The notes beneath the pieces are model-generated. The model was not told the origin of the DNA and did no database searches. It saw nothing but the letters and a program-made list of their open reading frames with translations. Both the position numbers and the translations under genes were made by a program. Positions 28,437 through 38,679 of a DNA stretch of 64,000 bases are shown here, one piece after another (within the stretch, counting starts at the first letter, position 1; each line of letters begins with the position of its first letter). Origin of the DNA: Perkinsus marinus ATCC 50983 (Eukaryota > Perkinsozoa > Perkinsida > Perkinsidae); assembly GCF_000006405.1 (NCBI RefSeq), contig NW_003215453.1:156631-220630 (forward strand), read 5' to 3'.

Positions 28437-31400
28437 ATGCCGTCCTCTTCAAAGGAAAAATGGACTCTTCGAGCGGCGTCGGAGTTCTCAACGGAAGCAG
28501 CGTATAAAGAGTATCTGTTGAGTTTGACAAAACGGTAATTTTTTTGGGAAAATGGAGTTTCACCCTAGTGATATGAAAAAAAAACATATTTCACGACTAC
28601 TACATACGACGAATATCGCATTTTTTCACCGAGTTTTACGCCACTTCGCGTAAAACGGGTGAAACTCCAATATTTCCATTTTCGAATTAACAAGTAATTA
28701 TTGGAGTTTCACCCGTGTAAAAAATATTTTACTATTCATTCCCGTGGAATGCATCGGTCGCGAAAACATATATGTCATATTATTCGCATTACATCACTTC
28801 GCGTTAAAAAAGTGAAACTCCAGTGTTGGAATATATGTTCGCACTCCTCAGCTGAGCTCGGGAGTTTCTTCGTTAGTTATAGAATTAGGGTAGAAAAAAT
28901 TCCTCAGAGTTTTCGTAATTTCACCAACACATTTTTCCCACATTGTAAACAATTTTTGAAGATAATCACGGTTTTGTTTCCTCATTTGAGTTCGGGAAAT
29001 TTTTCACTATTTATTGGAAATTTACCAAAAAATTCCGAAGAGGTGTATTAAACCGACAAAAATTTACTCAAAATATTCATATTTTTACCATCACACACAA
29101 TTGAGAGTAAAAAAACATTTTTTTGGGGAAATTTTCCGACTGATCATTCGATCGTATATTGGAGTTTCACGGGCGGCCCTAGCGATATGAAAAACACTAG
29201 TGAAAAATACATTTCACGACTACTGCATATCACCGCGAATAATATCGCGTTTTACGACGCCACTTCACGTAAAACGGGTCGTGAAACTCCATTAATATTT
29301 CAGATTTGAGTGCACTGAGGATGATGACGATGAAATTATGGAGAAGTGCAAAGGTAAAAAAGGGTGGTGATTCGAATTGACAGTTCTAAATTTAAAATAT
29401 GTTTTTGTTGTTCTGTACGCGCGAAAACATGTTCATTTTCTACTTAGGATTTTTATGACCAAACTGATCATAATAACGAGGAACTGGTTTATGAATATTC
29501 AAATAAATATGAAATTCACTCGATTTAGGTGGTGTATTGGAGTCAGCCTTTGACGACTGCGACGATGAACTAACGAGAAGCATTTTGAATGATTCCAGGC
29601 TGATTGCCCAGGTAAAAAATTTTTGGAGAAAAAAATTCCGGAAAAAATTCTGTTGGTAGAAAAATAGTAGATCCTCCGAAATTTTTGTCGTTATGAAAAC
29701 GCGTAGTTGAGTATTTTCTCCAGCAATGTTGTTTGGGTAGTTTTTTCATACCGAAAAAATTAGCATGTGAAAGTTGGTTCACAACCCGTTTTACGTGAAG
29801 TGGCGTAAAACTCTGTGAAAACGCGATGTGAAGTAGTCATGAAATATGTTAGTATTTTTCATATCACTAGGGTGAAACTCCCATTGAAATTCGCGAAGTT
29901 AACATCACATTGTTGGTAAAAAAAGAAAAAAATAGAAAAAATAAAAAATTTTCCCGTGTAAATAGAGCTCCGCTCCGCTAATTTTTAGTCCATTTTCAGT
30001 CGAATCAATTGCAACTCGTATCAGACATGCTGCGAATATGTCCGATTTCCGCAGAATCAGTAAAGCCAGGCGGAAGTAAGGGCGGAGCGAAGCGATTCAT
30101 GTTTTAATGATTTTATGTTATGTTTAGTATTGGCGTCGTCAGCTATTGAGACAACAACGGCGAGTGGTCGTAGTAGCGATTCGGAGAGTTCTACAGCTGA
30201 TAGTGAAAATAAACTAGAAAAGGGTAAGTTGCTCATTCGGTTTTCTAGATGTGAAAATGTATATTTCGAAATATGAGATCACGCAAATGTAGTATAATTG
30301 TCATATATAGAGAGCTCAGCTGAGTGTGATAGTAGCTTCTACATATTACTAGCGGCTCGCGTCGCTCCGCTCCTACGGAGGGGGAGGTTGTAGTGTGTTT
30401 CTGTCGATTGGTTTGTTATGAAAATAAAGCGTGGACTCCACAGTGTTAAGTAGTAGTTGGGTAGGAGTGTATTCCCATAGGACCACTAAAGCGATGTAAA
30501 GTTTGCACGAAGTGCAAGGAAACGTGATGAAATTACGCACGATGTAGGTTCAGGAATATCTTGGAGTTTCACAACCCGTTTTACGTGAAGTGGCGTAAAA
30601 CGCGATATTCGCGGCCTGCAGTAGTCGTGAAATATGTTTTTTACTAGTGTTTTTCATATTACGAGGATGGCGAAACTCCATTATTAATATTTTATATAGC
30701 CATACTCTAATATTGATAATATTTATACTAGTAGTATATTGGAGTTTCCCCCGTTTTACTGTGTTTTTCACTAGTGTTTTTCACATCACTAGGGTTGTGA
30801 AACTCCATTGAAAAGAGTAGAATTGGAGTGCTAGGAGGCGTTTAGAATTACTAAGTGAGAAGCCACGCATAAGAGGGACATGCAAACGCGATGTGAAGTG
30901 AACTGAAAACACTTCGGGAATCATATCAATCAAGTCACCACATTTCACGTTAAACACATTCCGCGTTTTAGACGTGTTTTTTTCGCGGAGTGAAATTTGT
31001 TATGATCATGTTCGTATATTGGAGTTTCACAACCCGTTTTACGATATGCAGTAGTCGTGAAATATGTTTTTCATATCACTAGGGTATAACTCCATTGAAA
31101 TTTTCCAGGTATGAGTATAGTATTGGGAGATAGGATTCCGGGAGAGCTCGCATCGTATGGTGTCACCGCAAGAGGACACACAGCTGATAATGGCCGACCT
31201 GTTGCGGTTCCGTTAAGGCTTGGTAATAATTTTGTGGCGAGTGACGGAAAATTTTTGTTTTTTTTTCGTTCAGGAGGGTTCGAAGAAACTGAAAGAATGT
31301 CTGAAAATGGCGTATTGGAGCTGCGAAATGAAGCCCTGCGGGAAAAGGGAGGGATCCGAATAAAAGCTGAACCGTAAGTGGTTGTTGTTGTTGGTGTGGT

Positions 31401-34400
31401 AGAATATGCACATGGTCAAGTACATGATGTGTTGGTGATGAAAAATATATGTTCGCTTTCCTCAGCTACTGAGCTCAGGAGTTTCCGAACCTATATTATA
31501 GGAGTTTACATACAAATCCTAGTAGAAGTGTACAGAAACCAACAAAAAATTCGCAAAATTTCCTCTGATTTTTCGAATTGTCACCAAATTTTTCTCCAAC
31601 GCTGCTGTTTTAGATTTTTCGAAGGGTTCACGGAAACCGTGTCGATTCCGAGTGATATGCCATTTTCGGAAATGACCGCCGTCCCGGGTCTACCCGAAGT
31701 AGCGAAGACTGTGGCGAGGAGGAGCGTGAGAATGCGAAAAAAGCTCTTAGAGCCAGCAGCGAAAGAGTGCCGTTTTTGGGCCTGTTTTGAATCTTAGCAT
31801 CTCAACCTTAAGATACGTCCAAGCTTATGGAGTGTGGTCGAAAATAGCTGAAGCTCGGCAGAGGGAGCTTTTGGAGCTATCGGGAGTTTTTGGGCATAAA
31901 CAAACTGATCTGATACGAGCATTGGATGCTACTGTTTATAATCGCGAGGATAAGAAAACGTTCGAAACAAGAATTAGGTAAAATTGCCGCCACTGGAAAT
32001 CGAACCTGTGCGGGGATATATGATTGGTTTCCTTACTGCAGTATGAAAATTGACATACGATTTGGGGTAAAAGTATGCAAAAACCTTGGAAAATCTCGGA
32101 AAATTTCAAAAAATCAGAAAATTTCAGAAAATTTCAAAAAAATCCGAAAATTTCAGGAAAATTCAGAAAATTTCGGAACATTTCTGGAAAATCCGGAAAA
32201 TTTCAACTCTTAATTTTCATATTCTTACTAACACATGTAGTTGAGCATGTTCATATATTCTCTCACCGAGAATCGAACCTGTGCGGGAAGAGTACCTGTG
32301 GGTTTCGCAGATCGCAACATTACCTCCTCCTTGGCAACCATGAGAGCTTTGGAGGTGGATGTTCGATTATGAACGCCCGTTCTCGAGGAAGGCATCATCC
32401 AAGGATGCCCGAGGCGCTCAAGGGGACGACCAGCTCGAGCGCTAAAACAGGTAGGGGGGGAGGATTGAAATTGGTTGTAGTGTGTTGAGTATTGGTGAGT
32501 AATTCCGCTTATTGAGTTAACACAAGACAGACTTGTTTAGCCTGATTCTAACTTATAACTTACAATTACAATTACAACACTAGCTTGACGCTAGATATCT
32601 TAGCTAACACAAAGTGGAGCGACTCCATAGGGACAACAATCACACAACACAGTAGTGGAACAGTCGTGGAAAATATATTTCACGAATAAATTCGCGAAAA
32701 ACAACAGTGTTTCTGGACTCTTTGCATTTAAATGGAGTATTACGCCACTTCATGTTAAACGGATGAAACTCCGTTTAAAAAAATAATATATTTGATTCTT
32801 TTATTTCCTTGTGAAATTTCGATTTTTTCCATTTTTTCCACATTTTTCATTTGGAAATTATATGAAAATTCGCTGATTTTGTCGTTGAGCATGTGGTATA
32901 ATTTTTTTCAAACTTTTATGTACTGTGAAAATTTTTTGTGGGTATAATTTCAGAGATTTCCTCGTCGGACTACGACACGCCGCGAAATGAAGGAGGAGGC
33001 AGACGGAAACGCTCGAGTCGGGTGAGTTGAGGGCGCCAACGTTTTTAGTGGGGTGAATTATTCCGATTACGTATCGTGAGTATTAAATCGTTGGTTCTAT
33101 TTGTGAGTGAAGAAACTCCTGAGCTCATGTGAGTAGCTTTTGTAGGGTTGATGCTATTTTTCATTTTTATCGTTATTTGAATTGTAATTGCGGGAAATAA
33201 AAAGATTCTTTTCCAAGCTTAAGAATGGAGTTTCACGGGCGGCTCTAGTGATATGAAAAACATATTTCACGACTACTGCATATCACCGCGAATAATATCG
33301 CGTTTTTCAACGCTTCACGTAAAACGGGTTGTGAAAGTCACAAATTTTTTCGGTGACTTGTTCGGTCGGTCAGGGCGCAACAGCGAAGGAGTCTCCAGCT
33401 GTTGAGCAACAAATAGAAGAGGAAGCAGTTGATGAGGAAGCTGAAAAACGGGCGTCGATTCCCGATCTGGAGTTGTTCGATTATTCGCTGGTTGGCTCTA
33501 GTGTGGCATTTAACGACACGAATAGAAGAGTTGCAGATCTAGCTGAAGCTAATAAAGAGTAAGTGGGCGAAAATATGCATATGTGTTGGTGGTGATGGTA
33601 TGGAAATTCGGGGAAATTATTGTTGTGTATACTTTTATAATTAGTGAGGAAATTGCTGAGTTTATGGAAGTATATTCCTCCAGCACAGCGAGATGGTGAA
33701 GTTGAAATGGAGCGGTACTCGCAGAGGGAACTTCTGAGATTTTGCAATTTGACAATATTGCAGACAGGCGCGAGGATTTTCCATTGAAAATTTATTCAAT
33801 TTTAAAAAAAAGTTACTTCCACACGTGTTTTTTTTCGGTTTGCCGCGTAATGCGCGGAATTTTGGTATGTTAGTGATGGAATAATATGCACGCAGATCTT
33901 CCCTGCAGCTAACTCAGCGAACAGATGCAGATATTAAAAAATTGACTTTTGATTTTGGGATAATTTCGATTGATACGTATGATATATTTATCCACATGAT
34001 ATGAAATGGAGTTTCACGACCCGTTTTACGTGACATTCTAGTGGCATCGTAAAACTCGGTGAAAAACGAGATATTACTCGCTGTGATATGCAGTAGTCGT
34101 AAAATATGTTTTTCACTAGTGTTTTTCATATCACTAGGGTGGTGAAGCTCCAATGAATGAGTACGAATGAAGTGGGCTCTGGCTTTAGTTGGTGTTGGAT
34201 TTATCTACACGCAGATATTTTCTACAGCTAACTCAGCCAACAGATGCAGATGTCAAGAAATTTCTCGAGAGATTGGTATCATTCCCCAAAGACTTTAGAC
34301 GTATGGCAGCGGGAAGCGATCGCCTTAGTACAGGACAGATGATCGAGATCTACTTTAGGTGAGCGGGAGGTCGTGGATTCGATCCCGGCACGCGTTTTTG

Positions 34401-36481
34401 GTAAAAAAATATTGAAATTGTGAGGAAATTATCATTGGTTTTCGTATACTTTTACACGAAATTTTGCAAGGATTTTCGTAATGCAGTGAGAAAAGTTACA
34501 AGCTCAGTTGAGAAAACTAAATATATATTCCCACACTGTCTACTGGTGACTATGTGGAGATTATGAAGTAATTTCTTGGGAAATTCTCATTGTAAACTCC
34601 TCTCATTTTTTATACATGATTCATATGTAAACTCCTATAATGTAGCTTTGGAAACTCCTGAGCTCAGCTGAGGAAAGCGAACATATATTTCTACTCCAAC
34701 ACTGTGGTCGACTACATGTGTTGGAAAATATTTTGGGAAATTCTTATTGGTTTTTTTTGTACACTTCTACCCTAATTCGTATGTAAACTCCTGAGCTCAG
34801 CTGAGGAAAGCGAACATATATTCCTACTCCAACACTGTATAGGAAACTCCTGAGCTCAGTAGCTGAGGAAAGCGATTACATATATTCCTACTCCAACACT
34901 GTATAGGAAACTCCTGAGCTCAGTAGCTGAGGAAAGCGATTACATATATTCCTACTCCAACACTGGCTGTGTTCAGATATAAAAATCTGTTGGGATGCAA
35001 GACTATGTTGAGTGGATCTTTGAGAAGCCAAACGTGCAAACACATTGCTAGGAAGGTGAGCGGAGGAGCGCATACGGACCTCATTTGAATCTTACGATCT
35101 TGAACCTTGGATATCTTTGCGCACTATGAATGTTTTTTGCGATTTGTATATGTGGACCTCATTTGAATTTTACGATCTTGAACCTTGGATATCTTTGCGC
35201 ACTATGAATGTTTTTCTGCGATTTGTATATGTGGACCTCATTTGAATTTTACGATCTTGAACCTTGGATATCTTTGCGCACTATGAATGTTTTTCTGCGA
35301 TTTATATATGTGGACCTCATTTGAATCTCACGGTCTTGAACCTTGGATATCTTTGCGCACTATGAATGTTTTTCTGCGATTTGTATATGTGGACATCATT
35401 TGAATCTTATGATCTTGAACCTTGGATATCTTTGCGCACTATGAATGTTTTTCTGCGATTTGTATATGTGGACCTCATTTGAATCTTATGATCTTGAACC
35501 TTGGATATCTCTTCATTGTGTCTTTCTTTATCAGGAGATCAAACGTACTATGTATTATTTATCAAAAGCTGCAGATAAGGTCCCTCATCTCTGTCCAAGA
35601 GCTCCTCCAGTGGGCGCGCATGGGCGACCGGTGAGAATGTTTGAATATTTTAAATCCACCCAATTGTGGTATTGTCAGAGTCGCTATTATACGCACGAAT
35701 TCCTGCGCTGTCTGGAACAGAACTCGCTGCGTTATAATCCGCATAGGCGTCGTGCTATTGTGAATACGGAAGATGATAATTCACTGAGAGGTGGGGAAGG
35801 GTTTTTTTCATGGTTTGTGGTTCCGTATTAGGAAAGCGACTATATTATAAGTGTGGTAAAATATGCGCATGGTCGCTTACATGTGTTGGGAAAATTTTCA
35901 TTGATTTCTTTACACTTCTGCCCGGAATTACACATGAAAATCCTAGACTCAGGCGAAAAGAATGAACATATATCCCGTCGCGGAAGAAATGCGTGGCTCA
36001 TTATTGATCGTTTTTTTTGTGGTGACTGGGGATGGTGTTGGTGATAATTAATTGTTTATTTCGATCTCTGATACTATTGAGAATGTTGTCATTGTATCCT
36101 TCCTTCGGGAATGTAGTGAAGGTATTTATAATGGAGTTGCACCCGTGATGTGAAAAACGCATTTCACTTTTCACATCGCGAATATCACGTTTTTCACGTG
36201 GAGTATTACACCACTTCGCGTAAAAAAGGTGGAGCTCCGATGTATCAGTTCATTATTCGAATTATGTTTTTTCTCGAACAGGAGGGACGTAAACGTAGTT
36301 GTTTTGTATCTTGTGTAGGCAAGTTGGAGGATATCCTCGCAACAGCTGTGGCGTCGCATTGTCTGGAATGGGCGGATCTGGAAGCAGTAGCACAGAGAAG
36401 ATACCGACCGTCGCCGTTTAAAGGGGGTGAGCATCTGCCACAGATGAGTTCATCAACAACCCCTAGTGGCAATCCGGTTTA
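28437..36481 (+). CDS. SANT-domain nuclear protein (NCoR/CoREST/MTA-type), repeat-inflated
   Basis: The SANT region is LTQPTDADVKKFLERL, VSFPKDFRRMAAGSDRL, STGQMIEIYFRYK (34228-34358 plus 34977-35055), matching the pattern F..A...FgKDF..IA..L..KT..Q.I.fYyryK of chromatin SANT domains. Exons in phase: 28437-28534 (Met start, MPSSSKEKWTLRAASEFSTE), 29304-29353, 29529-29611, 30000-30075, 30128-30233, 31109-31222, 31274-31373, 31614-31766, 31813-31977, 32311-32450, 32954-33021, 33374-33558, 33661 to about 33750, 34228-34358, 34977-35055, 35535-35790 and 36276-36481 (TAG). Acidic, Ser-rich and helical segments dominate. The donor after 33661 and the junction 35790/36276 do not fit phase simply (GTGAGA at 35631 is an alternative donor). 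Introns are packed with F1, F2 and F3 elements. Confidence 0.7.
28553..28822 (-). repeat. Two F1 copies in intron 1 of the SANT gene
   Basis: 28553-28669 (TGGAGTTTCACCC...GGTGAAACTCCA, reverse orientation) and 28702-28822 (TGGAGTTTCACCCGTGTAAA ... AGTGAAACTCCA, more diverged), only 32 bp apart. Confidence 0.85.
28822..28944 (-). repeat. F2 copy abutting an F1 end
   Basis: Starts AGTGTTGGAATATATGTTCG directly at the last bases of the preceding F1 copy, continues CTCAGCTGAGCTCGGGAGTT and ends CACCAACACATTTTTCCCAC. Confidence 0.75.
29160..29291 (-). repeat. F1 copy ending just before the exon 2 acceptor
   Basis: TGGAGTTTCACGGGCGGCCC to GGTCGTGAAACTCCA; only 12 nt separate its end from the exon (ATTAATATTTCAG). 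Confidence 0.85.
29774..29882 (+). repeat. F1 copy in an intron of the SANT gene
   Basis: TTGGTTCACAACCCGTTTTA to GGTGAAACTCCCA; its left end has lost the GAG of the terminal repeat. Confidence 0.8.
30562..30808 (+). repeat. Composite of two F1 copies with a shared spacer
   Basis: A 119-bp F1 copy (30562-30680), a ~59-bp spacer (TTATTAATATTTTATATAGC ... ATACTAGTAGTATAT), and a short F1 copy (30740-30808). The same arrangement and nearly the same spacer occur at 60650-60870. Confidence 0.85.
31020..31094 (+). repeat. Short F1 copy, internal deletion
   Basis: TGGAGTTTCACAACCCGTTT TACGATATGCAGTAGTCG... to GGGTATAACTCCA. The segment between the GAAGTGGCG box and ATATGCAG is deleted. Confidence 0.8.
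31400..31595 (-). repeat. F2 sequence in intron 7 of the SANT gene
   Basis: A forward end piece (ATATGCACATGGTCAAGTAC) is followed by a reverse copy (ATATATGTTCGCTTTCCTCA, GAGCTCAGGAGTTTCC, GTACAGAAACCAACAA). Confidence 0.75.
31767..31812 (+). other. F3-family intron (46 nt)
   Basis: GTGCCGTTTTTGGGCCTGTT TTGAATCTTAGCATCTCAAC CTTAAG. Removal joins LEPAAKE to YVQAYGVWSK in frame; without it the frame stops at TAG. Confidence 0.8.
31978..32310 (+). other. Intron bounded by two antisense tRNA T-arm fragments
   Basis: Near the donor: GTAAAATTGCCGCCACTGGA AATCGAACCTGTGCGGGG. Near the acceptor: CTCACCGAGAATCGAACCTG TGCGGGAAGAG...TTTCGCAG. The shared ATCGAACCTGTGCGGG means the same antisense tRNA piece sits at both ends, with F2-like and low-complexity AAATTTCAGAAA repeats in between. 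Confidence 0.7.
33226..33338 (-). repeat. F1 copy in intron 11 of the SANT gene
   Basis: TGGAGTTTCACGGGCGGCTC to GGGTTGTGAAAGTCA. It sits 35 bp before the acceptor of exon 12. Confidence 0.8.
33559..33660 (+). other. 102-nt intron consisting of an F2 element
   Basis: From the donor GTAAGTGGGCGAAAATATGC through ATATGTGTTGGTGGTGATGG, TATACTTTTATAATTAGTGA to GGAAATTGCTGAG, which is used as the 3' splice site. In full-length F2 copies the same position reads CTCCTGAG before CTCAGCTGAGG. The next exon (LWKYIPPAQRDGEVEMERYS) is in phase. Confidence 0.65.
34007..34152 (+). repeat. F1 copy, full length
   Basis: TGGAGTTTCACGACCCGTTT to GGTGGTGAAGCTCCA, with an insertion (CATTCTA) in the GAAGTGGC box. 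It lies between two copies of a duplicated splice-acceptor region (33893-33935 and 34209-34255). Confidence 0.85.
34359..34395 (+). other. Donor region of an intron made of a tRNA 3' half
   Basis: GTGAGCGGGAGGTCGTGGAT TCGATCCCGGCACGCG followed by TTTTT. Directly follows the SANT-coding exon. Confidence 0.7.
34450..34966. repeat. F2-derived tandem array in an intron
   Basis: After two fuller F2 copies, a ~60-bp tail unit (TATAGGAAACTCCTGAGCTC AGnTGAGGAAAGCGAnnACAT ATATTCCTACTCCAACACTG) is repeated four to five times up to 34966, just before the acceptor of the next exon. Confidence 0.85.
35076..35514 (+). repeat. F3-unit tandem array, six copies of 78-79 bp
   Basis: Unit begins GGACCTCATTTGAATCTTAC GATCTTGAACCTTGGATATC and ends TTCTGCGATTTGTATATGT. 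Starts are at 35076, 35154, 35233, 35312, 35391 and 35469. It fills the intron 35056-35534; a single unit is what the F3 introns elsewhere resemble. Confidence 0.92.
35850..35975 (+). repeat. F2 copy in the last intron of the SANT gene
   Basis: GTGTGGTAAAATATGCGCAT, TTACATGTGTTGGGAAAATT, TTTACACTTCTGCCCGG and GAATGAACATATATCCCG. Confidence 0.65.
36132..36239 (-). repeat. F1 copy in the last intron of the SANT gene
   Basis: TGGAGTTGCACCCGTGATGT to AAAAAAGGTGGAGCTCCGA, diverged in both ends. Confidence 0.7.
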
Positions 36482-37193
36482 GTAGCGAACTATTGAGTCG
36501 CGTTGAGTTCGACTGAGAGATTTGTAGTGAACGAATATCAAGTTGATATAATCAACTTCACAGTTTCACCGACAGAATGAATTCGTTCAGAATCGATTAT
36601 GTATACAAAGGTTCTAGGTGATGAACTTGATGACGAAGTGAGGACCAAAATGGAGCCTTGGTTGCTCTGATGAAGTCGGGATAACAATAGCAAGAATCAT
36701 AACACAGTATTGTGGAAATATGCAGATAGTTAACTTCATGAAGTTACCCAACATAACCAATGTTAACTTACATGAAAATTCCAAGGGAATTTTGGTATTT
36801 TTTTCGTTGATTTCTGTATACTTCTACTTGAATATGTATGTAAACTAGATCTTTTTGATACCACGACGATATCAGCATTCGAGCTAGCGCAACGGCCGCT
36901 GAGGCTGCCAGCAAATCCTAGAGGGCTATACGAGCAATCTCTCAGGCGAGACCAAAACGACTAAACAAAACGGACTAAAACAAAAAACCGTTAAGGTGAA
37001 GGTCGGCGTGAGCCGTCCAACGAGAAGCCTCGCAGCGGTCATATCCTCATTAAAGCTCAAAGATCAGAAGTGATGATAGCAAACCGCTCAGTCGGATCTA
37101 CCGCGGCCTAGACCGTAATGAGATCGTGACTCCCCTTCACTTCTTGGATCACTCATTATCTTTCAACTCAAAATATGGACAGGCGTTTGTAAT
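36482..37193. other. Intergenic; one diverged F2 copy
   Basis: 36713-36850 is F2-like (TGTGGAAATATGCAGATAG, TTGATTTCTGTATACTTC). No gene seen in the remainder. Confidence 0.45.
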
Positions 37194-37265
37194 AGTCGCT
37201 ACCCGGATTTGAACCGGGGTTGTCACGGCCACAACGTGACGTCCTAACCACTAGACGATAGCGAC
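37194..37265 (-). tRNA. tRNA-His (GTG)
   Basis: Minus strand: acceptor GTCGCTA / TAGCGAC, D-arm CGTCTAGTGGTTAGGACG, anticodon stem-loop GTCAC-GTTGTGG-CCGTGAC region with anticodon GTG, and T-arm CCCCGG-TTCAAAT-CCGGG. Seven-bp acceptor stem intact. No encoded G(-1) was assumed. Confidence 0.93.
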
Positions 37266-37902
37266 TTGAAAATTTTCAGCGTAGATATCTCGGATTGGGG
37301 GGTCAGCCTTCCCGGCGTGGATGACGCTTTCGAGTAGTTCCGAAGCTGAAGGTCATCCTTGCAGTACGACTAGGCTCAGCGGAGAGTTTCTCACGGAGAG
37401 GAGTCAACTCTCCTAAATGAGGGGTCCTCATCCAGGGTGAGTGAAGTCACTAAGTCCTGGTATCGTTCACTTGCGCAAGTCCGGTCTCTGGTGACTCGAT
37501 GTCTTTCAAGTGGAACGGCGTGTAGCAGCGAGTTGTATTCTGCAGGCTGGCTAGAAATAGATGTTGATGATTCACACTCATGAAACTCAAGGTTGCCACA
37601 TGCTTAAAAAGAAAAACAAACTATTCCGAAATGTGTGGCGAAGCCGACCAAATTCTGAGAATCCACGAGAGAAGTTCTCTTATGGAACGACTCTAGAGGA
37701 GACGGTGTGAAAATAGCTAAAGCATCTTGTCCTTGAATTCCTCAATACTTGTGTGCTCCTGAACAAGCCTGATGACGAGTAACAGGTAGTTGTAATAGGC
37801 TCCTTGGCTGAATCACACATCACTGCTGATCATAGTTGGGTTAATGTCGATCGTGAGCGAAGCACTAGATACCTCCGCAGGGTGAGGGTAGAGTCATACG
37901 TA
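37266..37902. other. Intergenic, nothing recognised
   Basis: GC-richer than the repeat regions; short inverted repeats such as GAGAGTTTCTCACGGAGAGG are present, but no coding or RNA gene is supported. Confidence 0.4.
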
Positions 37903-38037
37903 TCATAAGGTGCAGACACATGTACCGTCATCGGTTTTCACGCACACGCCGCCGCAGCTGACGCAAGGATGTGGACACTTCTCACAGCCTTGCATGACGA
38001 ACGCAATGAGAGCAGCAACAGCGAGTTTGACGCGCAT
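37903..38037 (-). CDS. Tiny secreted cysteine-rich peptide (44 aa)
   Basis: A single short frame from ATG to TGA: signal peptide MRVKLAVAALIAFVMQG, then CEKCPHPCVSCGGVCVKTDD and GTCVCTL. The mature part of about 27 residues has eight cysteines, enough for four disulfides, as in secreted defence or effector peptides. It shares the signal-peptide end MQGC with the gene at 47836-47997, suggesting a family. Function unknown; no domain is claimed. Confidence 0.65.
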   Translation of the reverse strand: MRVKLAVAALIAFVMQGCEKCPHPCVSCGGVCVKTDDGTCVCTL

Positions 38038-38679
38038 CTAGAATTGAATGAACTAAATATACGAAGCGTAAGATATATAAGCTCAAGAAAATAATGTGAA
38101 TTTTCAAAATGGGTATCAGAAAAACTATGAGCGATCGCAGTGGCAAGCGGACGGGAATCTCATGTTTTTCCCAGCAGACCAGTGTGCCTCCAAATGCATG
38201 CCAATCTGCTAGTTAGAGGAAAGCCGCCAAACTTCGGCACGCCAACCTACCCCTTCCCCGAGGCAGCTGTTTTTTGCGTTGATAGAATTTCTACATACAG
38301 TCCGTGACGAGAATCATCTCCTGCCGTGATAGGCTGTTCAGAAGGTATGAAATTTCGGGCTTTTTCCTATTATTCGCCGTCACAACTGCCAATACAATGC
38401 TCGTTCGAGAATTGGAAATGACGCATAAGGTTCGCAATCAAACCCATATCCTCACCTATCATGCAGTCGAGCTCTATTTCAAGGACTAAACAGTTTCCAC
38501 CATAAAGATCATCTTCACATAGTTAAAGGGTCAGTTCCTCCGTCCACGCGAGTCGCGTGACGCGCTCGCGCACGCATGCACAAATCTCTCTGCACGGAGC
38601 GGTTCGCAGCCCACAAGCTGCAATGGATAAGAATGCATATTATGGCTCTTCCAAGTGTTGTTGAGTCAGCCAGTGCCAG

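Noticed and set aside
34888-35073. Minus-strand open frame over the F2 array and repeated frames over the F3 array
   Set aside because: They follow the repeat units and lie opposite to a well-supported gene.
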